DNA of 64,000 bases from Labilibacter sediminis (GTDB lineage: Bacteria; Bacteroidota; Bacteroidia; Bacteroidales; Marinilabiliaceae), in the NCBI RefSeq assembly GCF_005877885.1, contig NZ_VCHY01000002.1, forward strand, positions 124,001 through 188,000, in the 5' to 3' direction. This document shows positions 18,922 to 28,957 of this stretch, one piece after another. How positions within the stretch are numbered: the stretch's first letter is position 1; each line of letters opens with the position of its first letter. The translations under genes were made by a program, and so were the position numbers. The notes under the pieces are model-generated. The model was not told the DNA's origin. It saw only the letters and a program-made list of their open reading frames with translations, and ran no database searches.

Positions 18922-21114
18922 TTATCTTTTTATAATTAAATAGTTCTTAATGGGCTTAGACAATTGATCCCCCTCAAAAACATAATAGTATGTTCCCACA
19001 GGTAAATCTTCACCTCCGGCATCAGTTCCTTTCCAGTCATTTTTGTAATCTTCAGCACTAAAAACTTTCTTTCCGTTTATATCAAACACAGTAAGCTTAT
19101 TTTTAGTGATATTACCAGCACCTAAAATCATAAAGGTTTCATTTAAAAGATCACCATTTGGTGAAAAACCCGTAGGCGTAAACAATTCCTTTGCCACAAT
19201 CTTTACTTCATCATATATATCAGGACAACTACTACCTGGAATAGAGGCAGTCCATCTTAAATGATGCTCACCTGTTTTAATATTTAACAACCGGGAATTA
19301 TATACATTCTCAAATTCGATATCAGCACTACCAAATTCCAGTGTCCAGGTTCCTATAACTCCTTCATCTTTGGATTGGTCATTAAAATCCAAGGCCTGAA
19401 GTGTATAATTATCCGTTGCGTAAATTATCGTATCCTCACCTGCATTAACCGGCTCCGGAGAGGCAATAAAATCAATCACTACCTGATCCGCATCAGAACA
19501 CATTCCATTTACCTCAGTCCAGGTAAACACCTTTTCTCCGAACTCAATTACTTTAACTGTAGTATTAGGATTTGATACTTCATCAAAATCCCCCAATCCA
19601 CTCCAGGTGCCATTTCCAATTGAAGCTGTTGCATTTAACACATACGACTGCCCACAAACTTCGTCATCCTCGCCGGCATTTGTTTCAGGCATTTCATCCA
19701 CCAATACATTGTAAAATAAATCAACAGGATTACTAACACACCCAAATCCCCCTTTCACCTGAGTGATTTCATAATTCGTATCAACAACCGGGTTAACATC
19801 AACAGTATGATTGGACGAACTTATATTACTTTCTGTTTCAACCTTTAATCCATCTGTATAAGTAAAGGACCATGGAGCATTGCCCTCCAAACTGACCTCC
19901 ATAGGGGATATTGAACCTATACAAATCTGGTCGTCAGTTTCAACCAACTTAATAACAGGCGGTTCAGCAAAATTTATGGTAACTTCATCTGAGTTAATAC
20001 ATCCATCTCTATCTTCCTGCCAAATTAGAGTAGCTACTTGATATACTTCTGAACTAACAATTGTATTTGGATCTGAAATTAAACCAATTTGCAGTTGATC
20101 ATCCGGGTTTACAATCCATTGACCAGATGCACCATCAGATAAAGTTGCCTGCAGAGTATATTCTTTACTACATTCCACAACATCATCTCCTGCAAAAGTT
20201 TCAGGCTTACGGTCAACCGCTTCTTTTTGGCCGGTCAAATCAGCTTGCTCTGCAAAACAACCGTTTCCATCCTGAACTGATAACAGGGTAAAAGTTTCGG
20301 ACCGTGTCACCAAATACGTAGCTATTTCCGAAGTATTTGATGTTGTTTCTGGTGGGTATGTTTGAGAATTATTCTGCATTACGTAAGTAAAGTCTCCTAC
20401 ACCGGAAAACGTAATATCCACATCTGCATAATCATCAATGCCATCAGTAGAACAAAAACTTGAAGTAACGGAAGCAATATTGGCAGTGGGTGAACCCAGA
20501 AGATTAATGTCGACATTGCTGGCTGCTGAACACTCTCCATTTTTTTCGTTTAAAGTAAGCTTATACAATCCTTTGTTGTTACCTGTAAAAACAGCTGTGG
20601 GAGAATCCACATCATCAAAAGAACCTTGCCCTGTCATGTCGGTCCACCAGATGGTATGATTAGGATCGGTAACCGTACCCTTTAACTCATAACTTAATCC
20701 ACAATTTTCATCATTGGCTCCTGCAAATGGAACTGGCATTTCATCTATGCGAACATGCATACTTCCGGAAACATTATCAGAACCACTACCAAGAGGATTA
20801 TCCGGATCTAACTGATAGCCTGGAGTATTATCATAAACCCTTTCCAGAATTATATCGCTTGTGCTACTTATACTTAGGTTTAAACTATATGAATTCTCAA
20901 AAATCCCACCTCCATCTTCTGTGTAAATAAATCCCCCAATTCGGTAAGCGAAAGCAAAAGGAGCTTCTCCTGTAAAATTTACGGTAAAAGTGGCCATTCC
21001 TGATTCACAAAAAGCCGCATCACCACTTACTACTTCTGCTGAAGGTTCTTGTGAAAATAAAAAATAAGAGGGTAAGTAAATCGTCAAGAATAATACAAAT
21101 AGTCTTAATTTCAT
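18922..21114 (-). CDS. large surface protein with gliding-motility/T9SS type-B C-terminal sorting domain
   Basis: The protein has 730 residues with a signal peptide ending near PSYFLFSQ. Several related Ig-like/SprB-type repeats of about 90 residues follow, recognised by FAGANDENCGLSYELKGTV, FAGDDVVECSKEYTLQATL and NAGEDDEVCGQSYVLNATA, each with paired cysteines. The C-terminal domain (about 640-730) reads FTPTGFSPNGDLLNETFMI, then VFDINGKKVF and DLPVGTYYYVF, the classical CHU_C sorting domain. It is exported by T9SS. First gene of the operon ending at 12373. Confidence 0.93.
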   Translation of the reverse strand: MKLRLFVLFLTIYLPSYFLFSQEPSAEVVSGDAAFCESGMATFTVNFTGEAPFAFAYRIGGFIYTEDGGGIFENSYSLNLSISSTSDIILERVYDNTPGYQLDPDNPLGSGSDNVSGSMHVRIDEMPVPFAGANDENCGLSYELKGTVTDPNHTIWWTDMTGQGSFDDVDSPTAVFTGNNKGLYKLTLNEKNGECSAASNVDINLLGSPTANIASVTSSFCSTDGIDDYADVDITFSGVGDFTYVMQNNSQTYPPETTSNTSEIATYLVTRSETFTLLSVQDGNGCFAEQADLTGQKEAVDRKPETFAGDDVVECSKEYTLQATLSDGASGQWIVNPDDQLQIGLISDPNTIVSSEVYQVATLIWQEDRDGCINSDEVTINFAEPPVIKLVETDDQICIGSISPMEVSLEGNAPWSFTYTDGLKVETESNISSSNHTVDVNPVVDTNYEITQVKGGFGCVSNPVDLFYNVLVDEMPETNAGEDDEVCGQSYVLNATASIGNGTWSGLGDFDEVSNPNTTVKVIEFGEKVFTWTEVNGMCSDADQVVIDFIASPEPVNAGEDTIIYATDNYTLQALDFNDQSKDEGVIGTWTLEFGSADIEFENVYNSRLLNIKTGEHHLRWTASIPGSSCPDIYDEVKIVAKELFTPTGFSPNGDLLNETFMILGAGNITKNKLTVFDINGKKVFSAEDYKNDWKGTDAGGEDLPVGTYYYVFEGDQLSKPIKNYLIIKR

Positions 21115-21145
21115 GCTATGTGGTTGTGTAGTGACTTAAGTAATA

Positions 21146-21153
21146 CAAACATA
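21146..21153 (-). promoter_or_regulatory. candidate promoter -7 element of the T9SS/PP2C operon
   Basis: On the minus strand this reads TATGTTTG, a perfect TAnnTTTG, 32 bases upstream of the large surface-protein ATG. No matching TTTG -33 box lies at the standard distance, so the call rests on one element and position. Confidence 0.45.
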
Positions 21154-21306
21154 GCCATTTTTAATCGATTTATTTTTAACGAATCCGTCAAGACAAACGG
21201 CATTAATAAAGAAAATCGTCCCTTTTATCAAAAAACAAGGCGATTACACATCATGCTATCATAGAAAAGTCATATTTTATACTGTAGACCCTAAAAAAGC
21301 AGAGGC

Positions 21307-22764
21307 TTACAGATCGTAAATACTTCTGGTTTTTGGCTTCTCTTTTCTTAATTTCTTATACCTGTATTCATTATAAATTTCAGAAAAGATTGGCACAAAC
21401 TCCTCTTCAGGTGCAGGCGCAGGTGCAAGAATTATATTCCCCTCAGGATCAATCAGGTAATAAGTTGGGTACGCTCTTAAATTATAATCATCCAACACTT
21501 TACCATTCTGATTAAAATGAAAAAATGTCCACTTTAGCTTATTGCTTTTTACATATTTAGTGGCCTGATCAGCATCATCATCCATTAAAACAGTAACCAC
21601 CTGCATATCTCGCTTGTAAGTATCAGCTAACTGACTTAACACTTGAAAATCTTTTTTGCAGGAGTAATTTTGGGTATTGGCAAAATTCAGATATACGAAT
21701 TTTCCTCTAAAATCGCTCAGTTCCTTATCTTTCCTGCTTAACAGAGGTAATTTAAAATTTGGGGCCTGTGTTCCAACCCTCAACTTTGAGATTTTAGTTA
21801 AAATATCCTTTGCAATTGCCTTATTTCTTTTCCCTTCACAATCAGACACTGCACCATTAACGATATCAATCACACGTTCCTTTTCATAATGATTGGAATA
21901 AAACGCATCATATAGCCCCTTAAGCACAACTAACTCAGCCAACTCTTTATTTTTACTAAAAAGCACATCGTTACTTAAAGCACTACAAATGGTATCAAAG
22001 GAACTTGAGCCCGCCAAACACTTTTTAAAATCTTCTCCATATTTAGATGAAGAATAAAAATGAAAAAAGCCTTTAAAGACATGATTAAATGCCTCCCAAT
22101 ATGGATCCAGATTATATTCGACCGGTCTTTCTGAGAAACCTTCCTTAATAACCCTTCGTTTTTGATTAGAGTAGATGTAGCTTTTTAAAATTTGATATTT
22201 ATAATGCTTATAACTGTCAAACCAACTTCCTTTATCGGCTGGAAATTTCACATCTACATCCTCAATTAGCTTCTTGGCAGCCTGATGATCTCTGGTTAAA
22301 ACAATAAGCTGAATATTTTTTGAAAAAGCATGATTATATTTTTCCTCAAAATCACGAACTGTTCTATTGATTTCATCATCCTGATGCAAACCCAACATGA
22401 TAGGTTCCGGAACAAAAAAAGGATTTAATTTATTTTCCGGCTTTAATGGACGATAAGGGGGAAGCGTTATTTCATATGATTTGCCTGGCTCTACAAGCAA
22501 ATGACCAACAGATTCTCCGAGCTTGATAAATATTTTAGTGGTGTTTGACACACCAAACTCGGTTCTGAAGGTACCTTTTTTATCAACTAAAAATCTTTTT
22601 AATTCCGTATGCTCTCCTGTAATGTAATTACTTTTACACTCAACGATCAGATGCATATTGGCATACTCAGGTGCATTACCCTGAATAACTACACTATCCC
22701 TGGGGATAGAAAACACCATTAATGGACAAAAAAGCAGAATAAAAAGGAAGATATATTTACCCAT
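21307..22764 (-). CDS. TlpA/AhpC-like thioredoxin-fold protein lacking the first active-site cysteine
   Basis: The 485-residue exported protein (signal peptide to about VFSIP) has an N-terminal DUF4369-like beta region, a helical middle and a C-terminal thioredoxin domain starting at VGTQAPNFKLPLLS (about 331). The stretch aligned with WCGPC reads QNYSC: Asn366 stands in place of the first cysteine while Cys369 remains. The cis-proline is kept in LRAYPTYYLID. It therefore cannot do ordinary dithiol exchange within one motif. It lies three bases after coaD and is probably co-transcribed. Role unknown: one-cysteine redox partner, isomerase or binding protein. Confidence 0.87.
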   Translation of the reverse strand: MGKYIFLFILLFCPLMVFSIPRDSVVIQGNAPEYANMHLIVECKSNYITGEHTELKRFLVDKKGTFRTEFGVSNTTKIFIKLGESVGHLLVEPGKSYEITLPPYRPLKPENKLNPFFVPEPIMLGLHQDDEINRTVRDFEEKYNHAFSKNIQLIVLTRDHQAAKKLIEDVDVKFPADKGSWFDSYKHYKYQILKSYIYSNQKRRVIKEGFSERPVEYNLDPYWEAFNHVFKGFFHFYSSSKYGEDFKKCLAGSSSFDTICSALSNDVLFSKNKELAELVVLKGLYDAFYSNHYEKERVIDIVNGAVSDCEGKRNKAIAKDILTKISKLRVGTQAPNFKLPLLSRKDKELSDFRGKFVYLNFANTQNYSCKKDFQVLSQLADTYKRDMQVVTVLMDDDADQATKYVKSNKLKWTFFHFNQNGKVLDDYNLRAYPTYYLIDPEGNIILAPAPAPEEEFVPIFSEIYNEYRYKKLRKEKPKTRSIYDL

Positions 22765-22767
22765 GAA

Positions 22768-23244
22768 TTAACGTTTATACTCTGCCATTTTCTCCCTGAT
22801 TTTTTCAGGAATAAACTTACTTGCATCGCCTCCATGACGAATGATATCTCTAACTATAGATGAATTAACCGGTGTATGTTCCGGGGTTGTTAAAAGAAAT
22901 ACAGATTCAATACTGGTCATGGCTTTGTTTACCTGTGCGATGGCCCTTTCATATTCAAAATCGGCTGCCGTTCTAATTCCTCTTAAAATAAAACCAGCAC
23001 CCACTTCTTTAGCAAAATCAACAGTCAAACCCTGATACTTACTCACTTTTACTTTAGGCTCATCACTAAAAAGGTGCTCTATCCATTCAATACGTTGCCC
23101 AACAGGAAAGAAATCTTGCTTGGTTGCATTATAACCTATCCCAATAATTATTTCATCAAAAAGATCTACTGCTCTATGAATAATATTTTCGTGCCCTATG
23201 GTAAACGGATCAAACGAACCGGGAAAAACTGCTATACGCTTCAT
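22768..23244 (-). CDS. coaD: phosphopantetheine adenylyltransferase
   Basis: CoaD (158 aa) makes dephospho-CoA from 4'-phosphopantetheine and ATP, the penultimate CoA step. The nucleotidyltransferase motif is visible as PGSFDPFTIGH (T15-x-G-H18). GIRTAADFEYE and the C-terminal SSIVRDIIRHGGD motif are also present. Length is standard. Its promoter candidate is at 23298-23329. Confidence 0.97.
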   Translation of the reverse strand: MKRIAVFPGSFDPFTIGHENIIHRAVDLFDEIIIGIGYNATKQDFFPVGQRIEWIEHLFSDEPKVKVSKYQGLTVDFAKEVGAGFILRGIRTAADFEYERAIAQVNKAMTSIESVFLLTTPEHTPVNSSIVRDIIRHGGDASKFIPEKIREKMAEYKR

Positions 23245-23297
23245 CTAATTTTTATTAATTTATTTCTATCACTTGTTAGCTAACTTAAAAAGCGCCA

Positions 23298-23329
23298 CAA
23301 AGTTGTAAAATTACCAATATAATCTCAAA
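23298..23329 (-). promoter_or_regulatory. candidate promoter for coaD
   Basis: On the minus strand TTTG (23326-23329), 20 bases, then CAACTTTG (23298-23305), which differs from TAnnTTTG at one base. It lies in the 91-base gap between the upstream gene's stop and coaD. Confidence 0.5.
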
Positions 23330-23335
23330 GTCAAC

Positions 23336-24766
23336 TTACCAAAACTTAATTTTAATTGTTGCAAACATAGACATTCGCAGCAAAATTATACCATGCCTAA
23401 ATCTACTTATGTTAGTATCACCATACTTACGCTCTCTATATCTGATCGGTAAGTCTATAATTTTTAAATTTAACTTATAAGCTCCAAACAAAAGATCAAA
23501 GTCACCAAATGGATCAAATTCGCCAAAAAATTTCCTATTGGCTGCCAATTTCTCATAATCCCACCTAAACATCACCTTTGTTCCACATAGCGTATCTTTA
23601 ATTGGACGCTCCAGTATATAACTAAAAAACTTACTAAAGAAATGATTCCCCATGGTATTCAAAGGGCGCATGGCATTTTTCTCCATAGGGTATACTAACC
23701 TTACTCCATTTATAAACTCACCCTTGCCTGAAGCAATTGCATTATAAAATTTTGGTAAATCTTCCGGTGGAACAGTTAAATCCGCATCCAGAATCATAAG
23801 TATATCACCACTTGCAGCCTCATACCCCTTTCGTACCGCATCTCCTTTACCCTTACCTTCCTGCTTTAATATTTTTATATTATGAGAGCTGGCATACTTT
23901 TTCTGTATACGCTGAATTGTTTCCCAGGTATCATCTGTTGAGTTACCTTCCACAAAAATAATCTCAATATCTTTACCAAACTTCGGTAACCTCAGAATTG
24001 CCTGTTCTATATTCCCACTTTCATTACGAGCCGGTATCACCACTGAAGTTGTATATTTTTGCTGCAATTCCTCATCTGATATAGATTGAGGTATTGGCCG
24101 TGCAAAAACAAACTGATTTAAACCTAATTTGTTAATCAACGGGAGTCGACTAATTATTCGATTTAGAAAAGGCGCCAGCATAGGAATATTATAAGGCATG
24201 AGCATACTTCTATTTTCTTTATACGTCTCAAAACCTGACAGGTAAAGAAGATTCTGAATATCGTTCGAAGACAACCAATTTTGACGAGGAGATTTTCGTT
24301 TTATACGAAAAAATTCAGCCAAACGAATTACAGGTTCCCACAACCTGTTGTAATAAGTAACTATGATTCTGGTTTTTTCATGCGACACATGATTCAACTG
24401 CCCAAAAACCTGCTCTATATCAGACAATACACCAATCACATTAGACATTACAATGGCATCGAATTTTTTATTGAGCGTAATATTTTCGGCCTCCATTTGA
24501 TGAAAGCTAATATTGCTAAACCTGTTTTTGGCCAGCTCAATCATTTTTGGTGAGAAATCTATTCCGATCTTATCTTTTCCATTTATCGAATCCAGAAGAT
24601 CACCGCTTCCACAACCTACTTCCAACACAGAACTATCAGGATGGATGAAATAATTGCAATACTTTGATATTGAATTCCAATAATATGATCTTCTTTTACG
24701 ATACTTAACCCATCGTGGGGCAAAACCATCCCAATATTCTCTAATCTCAGAACTTACCAATGCCAT
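23336..24766 (-). CDS. fused SAM-methyltransferase / family 2 glycosyltransferase
   Basis: This 476-residue protein is a fusion. The N-terminal half (about 5-215) is a class I methyltransferase with the SAM-binding motif SVLEVGCGSGDLL (about 46-58). The C-terminal half (about 235-476) is a GT-A fold family 2 glycosyltransferase of dolichol-phosphate-mannose-synthase type, with SVVIPARNESGNIEQAI and MILDADLTVPPEDL (the DxD metal site). It probably makes a polyprenyl-phosphate sugar for the membrane glycosyltransferase encoded just upstream (20-base gap); the substrate of the methyltransferase half is unknown. Confidence 0.9.
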   Translation of the reverse strand: MALVSSEIREYWDGFAPRWVKYRKRRSYYWNSISKYCNYFIHPDSSVLEVGCGSGDLLDSINGKDKIGIDFSPKMIELAKNRFSNISFHQMEAENITLNKKFDAIVMSNVIGVLSDIEQVFGQLNHVSHEKTRIIVTYYNRLWEPVIRLAEFFRIKRKSPRQNWLSSNDIQNLLYLSGFETYKENRSMLMPYNIPMLAPFLNRIISRLPLINKLGLNQFVFARPIPQSISDEELQQKYTTSVVIPARNESGNIEQAILRLPKFGKDIEIIFVEGNSTDDTWETIQRIQKKYASSHNIKILKQEGKGKGDAVRKGYEAASGDILMILDADLTVPPEDLPKFYNAIASGKGEFINGVRLVYPMEKNAMRPLNTMGNHFFSKFFSYILERPIKDTLCGTKVMFRWDYEKLAANRKFFGEFDPFGDFDLLFGAYKLNLKIIDLPIRYRERKYGDTNISRFRHGIILLRMSMFATIKIKFW

Positions 24767-24786
24767 TATTTTATATTGTGTTTAGC

Positions 24787-26454
24787 CTACTCTATTTCAT
24801 TTTCTTTTGCATTACAATTTGCATATTCTATGCGAAACAAATAAGCCGGCTCATTATTACCATATTTTTTTTCAAGGACGAAAGCCTTTGGGTATTTTTT
24901 AACAATCACCGACATATAACGCTGTACGGTATTTATTGTCTGCCCGGTATATATGTATGGGTTTTTACGAAGACTTCCCATGATCACATGAGTAACGCCT
25001 CGTTTTTTTAACTCCTCAACCAATTTATCCGCATCTTGGGAAGGAATACGATATATCCCATAAAACTTTTTCCCTTTTCCATAGATTCGGGCCATATTAG
25101 GTTTACGACAGGCCACATAACTTTCTGTTGACAACTCATGCTTACTATACTCTGCCATACTTAAGTAACTTTGCCAGTCGGGTGTAAAGCCGGCATACTT
25201 ATCTCCCTTAATGTTTTTTGCTAAAACAGGAATATCAATTGTTTTTATTCCTCTACCCAATACTGCTGCCAACATAACCACAAATATTACCGGAAGAATT
25301 TTTCCCAGTTTAGCATTACTCTTCATCTGCCCCAAATAAATTAAGCCACTGGCAAATAAAATGACCATATATGGCAAAAATGGAACTATAAGTCTGTACT
25401 GATCCCATAATTTTTGCAATGAGAAAAAAGTAATCCCAAGCATTATTGCCAAATAAACTGCTATTAGAAAAAGAAACTTATTTGTTTTGAAAAACCAAAA
25501 GAAGCTGAATGCAAACAACAAATACAGCAGAATGGTAATCATCGGGTAAATCGTATTTACACTTCCTGATCTCAGCCCTACAAAACGCATAAAATGCTTT
25601 GACAGGTATAAATTAGAATTATCCTTAAATCTATTTAGAAAACCAATTACATCTTCTTTCCCTTCACTATCCTGATAAGGATTTTTATTAAGTAACTGAC
25701 TTGTTTGTTCTCCTGATTTAATTGAAACATCCCACACCGCACTCCTCACTATTAAAAACATTCCCATCAAAACAACAAAACATACTGTGATGTAAACAGC
25801 ACGCTTATAATTTCGCGAAATCACAAAATACACTAATAAAGCTAACAACGCTCCAAAACCGATAGTTCGTGTTATAAACAATAAAAACGACAAAACTGAA
25901 ACTATCAGAATATACTTTAACTCCCGCTTATCCGGCTTCCATGAATCAGCTGTATTGGCTTCAATCCACCTGAAGAAAAACAGAAACAACATAGCCTGAA
26001 AAACCATAAATAAAGGCTCAGAGAATGTTTGACTCGAAAAAAATAAAAAATAGTGACTTACACTTAAAACTGCAATTGTAAAAAACAAGCCAACATACGA
26101 CACACTTCCTTTCAGAGACCTGTAAAACAACACAATAAAGCCGACCATTAACAACAAGGAAGCAAACTTTAAGACTAAAACATTCAAGCCTACAATACCA
26201 ACCAGAAGCGAGAGAAAAATAGGATATAGAGGTGCCTGATAAGTTGGAAATTTACCGGCATCCCAAAAATTAATGGCTCTTGTAATATAAGAAGAATCAT
26301 CACCGGCAATACTTAAACGAGCATTAAAGTAGAGTAAACTAAAAACAACAAAAACAGCCAGCAAACCATAAAAAACTACATCAGATCTTTGCTCTAACCA
26401 TAATTCAATTTTAGAATTTTGTTGAACTTCTTCTTTCTTCTTACTTTTCTTCAT
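24787..26454 (-). CDS. polytopic membrane glycosyltransferase (GT39/ArnT-like)
   Basis: The 555-residue protein has about ten or more membrane segments after a short basic N-terminus (MKKSKKKEEVQQ). The first periplasmic loop carries the acidic motif GDDSSYITRAINFWDAG followed by PTYQAPLYPIFLSL, as in PMT/ArnT-type lipid-linked sugar transferases. The C-terminal soluble domain ends near the stop. It would use a polyprenyl-phosphate sugar donor, which the adjacent DPM1-like enzyme could provide. Acceptor unknown. Confidence 0.85.
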   Translation of the reverse strand: MKKSKKKEEVQQNSKIELWLEQRSDVVFYGLLAVFVVFSLLYFNARLSIAGDDSSYITRAINFWDAGKFPTYQAPLYPIFLSLLVGIVGLNVLVLKFASLLLMVGFIVLFYRSLKGSVSYVGLFFTIAVLSVSHYFLFFSSQTFSEPLFMVFQAMLFLFFFRWIEANTADSWKPDKRELKYILIVSVLSFLLFITRTIGFGALLALLVYFVISRNYKRAVYITVCFVVLMGMFLIVRSAVWDVSIKSGEQTSQLLNKNPYQDSEGKEDVIGFLNRFKDNSNLYLSKHFMRFVGLRSGSVNTIYPMITILLYLLFAFSFFWFFKTNKFLFLIAVYLAIMLGITFFSLQKLWDQYRLIVPFLPYMVILFASGLIYLGQMKSNAKLGKILPVIFVVMLAAVLGRGIKTIDIPVLAKNIKGDKYAGFTPDWQSYLSMAEYSKHELSTESYVACRKPNMARIYGKGKKFYGIYRIPSQDADKLVEELKKRGVTHVIMGSLRKNPYIYTGQTINTVQRYMSVIVKKYPKAFVLEKKYGNNEPAYLFRIEYANCNAKENEIE

Positions 26455-26472
26455 AAATGAATTGACTGTAGA

Positions 26473-28695
26473 TTATTCTATTTCCTTTTTGCGGTACGCA
26501 TTTACGAATAAAATATTACCCATACTATCGTATTGTGTAAAACGCTCGGTTCCCTTCTTTATTTCCTCTGAAGAAAAACCTAAAATAGTTAAATCGGCAT
26601 CGTGACTTTGTTTTTTAACAATATCCTCCTTGCTGTCTCCCTCATTAAAAGGTATCATTTGTACATTACCCGAGGCAATAGGCAACCGTCCTGATTTAAT
26701 TCTATCAAGCCACTTACGCCTCTCTTCTTCCGATTCCTTTGAAGAAACCAAAGAAAATATTTTAATAAAACCCTTTTGCCACTCTGGATGCCCCATTATA
26801 ATATAAGCTAAAAGTATCATCAGATTAGCATTATGGAAATCATGGCGCCCAATCCAAACATGAATCTCCTTTTTATAACCAAAACCTTTTAGCGATGTAT
26901 TTAAAAAACAAACATCCATCTTACACGAATCAAATAAAACGTAATTATCCAATGCGTTCTTTAAGGCCTCCGGATTATCACTAGGAAACTCAAACAAAAT
27001 TAAATTACTTCCCTTACCTGAGATACCCGATAATTGAATTACCTGAGCAATGGCCGATGTATATGACGGACTGATTATAGTATCAATATACACACGGGTA
27101 TTACTCCCTTTCGCCCTGGTAATAAGACGTTCAAGTGTCTTTTTCGATTGATGATAAGTTTGATTGGTAAGAAATCCCTGCACATAATGAATATATGTTC
27201 CAAATCCATATTTATGAGAAATCCACCCCAGCAAATCAAAAGCTGATTGCCGTTCAAAAGAATCTGCACTAACGCAAACTGCAAAAGGACGCCAGTTGTA
27301 CTCCTGCTCTTCTTTATTGGCTTGCTGAACAAATATTTGTATTTGACGGCTCAACTGAAAAACAACTCCTTTAAACAACTTCTCTAAACCTCTCCGTTCG
27401 GGCCTATATTTACTAATTATAAGATAAATAACCACCATAATAAATACTGACAACAAGGCGTAGCTTAAATTCATTTTAAACATTAACCAAAACGAAAGCA
27501 CCGCTCCAGCCAAGGAATAAAACCATTTATTATGCTTAAAAGTAGGACGGTAAGACGGATCGGCAGCAAAATATTCCAGAAAACTAATTAAACATATAGC
27601 TCCATAGGTAACCATAAAAAACATAGATATAATCTGAGCTACAAAGTTTACATCACCAATTATCACAAAGAAATAAGCTATAACGATGGTAACCACAGTT
27701 CCGTTTAAAGGATCATTATCTTTCTCCTTTCCTTTCGCCAACCATTTATTAAGATGCGGATATGGTAAGATATCGTCGAAACCAATTGCCTGTAATGTAC
27801 GTGGAGCAACCAATATAGATCCAATTGCTGACGACAAAGTAGCTGCTGCTAAACCAATGGGAATGATTGGCCCCCATAAAGCAATATGTTGCATAATTAA
27901 ATAATCATCCGCTAAATCGCTAGGCGTTGCTGATATCGTAAGCTTATATGCCACAGCAATGTATACAATCATACCAATCAGGGTTGCCCACAACGTTCCT
28001 CTTGGTATAGACTTTTTAGGATCCTTTAAATCGCCTGAAAGCCCTAAGCCTGCAGCAATTCCGGTAAAAGCCGGGAATATTATTGTAAAAACAAAGAAAA
28101 AACTCTCAGGATTTGGTGCTGTTTCATTTAGCACAAATGCAGAATCTTTACCCTCCGAGGATCCCATGAAGAATAGTATAATTGATAAGAACAGAATTCC
28201 TACCACCACGTAAAGTGCTTTCATTCCGATATTAGCCCCTCTAATGACCACCACTATACTTAACAGGGTCATTACTATTAAAGTCACTCCTTTTTTAAAG
28301 ATAGCAGGAGAAATCTCAAATGGAATATATGGAATTACAGCATCGAAGGCCTCCCCAAAGGCGATAATATAAAAAGCCACACTAATAGCCTGAGAAAGAT
28401 ATAACGCTATACCTATGGCTCCTCCTATATTCAATCCAAAGGATCTGGATATAATATAATAAGCTCCTCCTCCTTGAACCTTCTGGTTGGTTGCTATTTC
28501 TGCAACAGCAAGGGCGGTTGGTATAGTTACCATATGCCCTACCACAATAATAGTTATGACTCCCAGAAAACCGACATTTCCAACTGCCCAGCCAAATCTT
28601 AAAAAAAGTATAGCTCCAAGTATGGTTGAAATAGCTGTCATAAAAACAGGCATCGATCCAAATGAAGCATTGGGGTTTGTTAGTGTCTTTCGCAT
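26473..28695 (-). CDS. cation-chloride cotransporter (SLC12-like) family permease
   Basis: The 740-residue protein has twelve predicted membrane helices (about 15-430), then a long soluble C-terminus. The N-terminal pattern FMTAISTILGAILFLRFGW, then VQGGGAYYIISRSFGLNIGG, and the helix GLGLSGDLKDPKKSIPRGT match the APC superfamily, SLC12 branch. The C-terminal domain (about 440-740) resembles the cytosolic regulatory domain of that family. Substrate, probably ions or amino acids, cannot be read from sequence. First gene of an apparent three-gene operon (18- and 20-base gaps). Confidence 0.87.
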   Translation of the reverse strand: MRKTLTNPNASFGSMPVFMTAISTILGAILFLRFGWAVGNVGFLGVITIIVVGHMVTIPTALAVAEIATNQKVQGGGAYYIISRSFGLNIGGAIGIALYLSQAISVAFYIIAFGEAFDAVIPYIPFEISPAIFKKGVTLIVMTLLSIVVVIRGANIGMKALYVVVGILFLSIILFFMGSSEGKDSAFVLNETAPNPESFFFVFTIIFPAFTGIAAGLGLSGDLKDPKKSIPRGTLWATLIGMIVYIAVAYKLTISATPSDLADDYLIMQHIALWGPIIPIGLAAATLSSAIGSILVAPRTLQAIGFDDILPYPHLNKWLAKGKEKDNDPLNGTVVTIVIAYFFVIIGDVNFVAQIISMFFMVTYGAICLISFLEYFAADPSYRPTFKHNKWFYSLAGAVLSFWLMFKMNLSYALLSVFIMVVIYLIISKYRPERRGLEKLFKGVVFQLSRQIQIFVQQANKEEQEYNWRPFAVCVSADSFERQSAFDLLGWISHKYGFGTYIHYVQGFLTNQTYHQSKKTLERLITRAKGSNTRVYIDTIISPSYTSAIAQVIQLSGISGKGSNLILFEFPSDNPEALKNALDNYVLFDSCKMDVCFLNTSLKGFGYKKEIHVWIGRHDFHNANLMILLAYIIMGHPEWQKGFIKIFSLVSSKESEEERRKWLDRIKSGRLPIASGNVQMIPFNEGDSKEDIVKKQSHDADLTILGFSSEEIKKGTERFTQYDSMGNILFVNAYRKKEIE

Positions 28696-28721
28696 ATACT
28701 CTGTACCGTTTAGTGTAATCT

Positions 28722-28729
28722 CAAAAATA
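28722..28729 (-). promoter_or_regulatory. candidate promoter -7 element of the SLC12-like operon
   Basis: Minus strand TATTTTTG fits TAnnTTTG, 27 bases upstream of the ATG. No convincing -33 element was found. Confidence 0.4.
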
Positions 28730-28957
28730 TAAAAAAAACGCTAATGTACTTATCTTAAAAAACCGGAATAGCAAGCCCAAAAGAAATACATGGCTTACCA
28801 AGCTGTAAAAACAACAATTACCTGCTTTATAAAGTTCAAATACTTTACTGACATAAATCATGAATAATTTTACTCAAACCATTGACCTTAAGGCTTAAAT
28901 TCAATATATTAGTATCTACTCTACAATAGGTTTAGTTTTACACAATAATCTTTGAGG

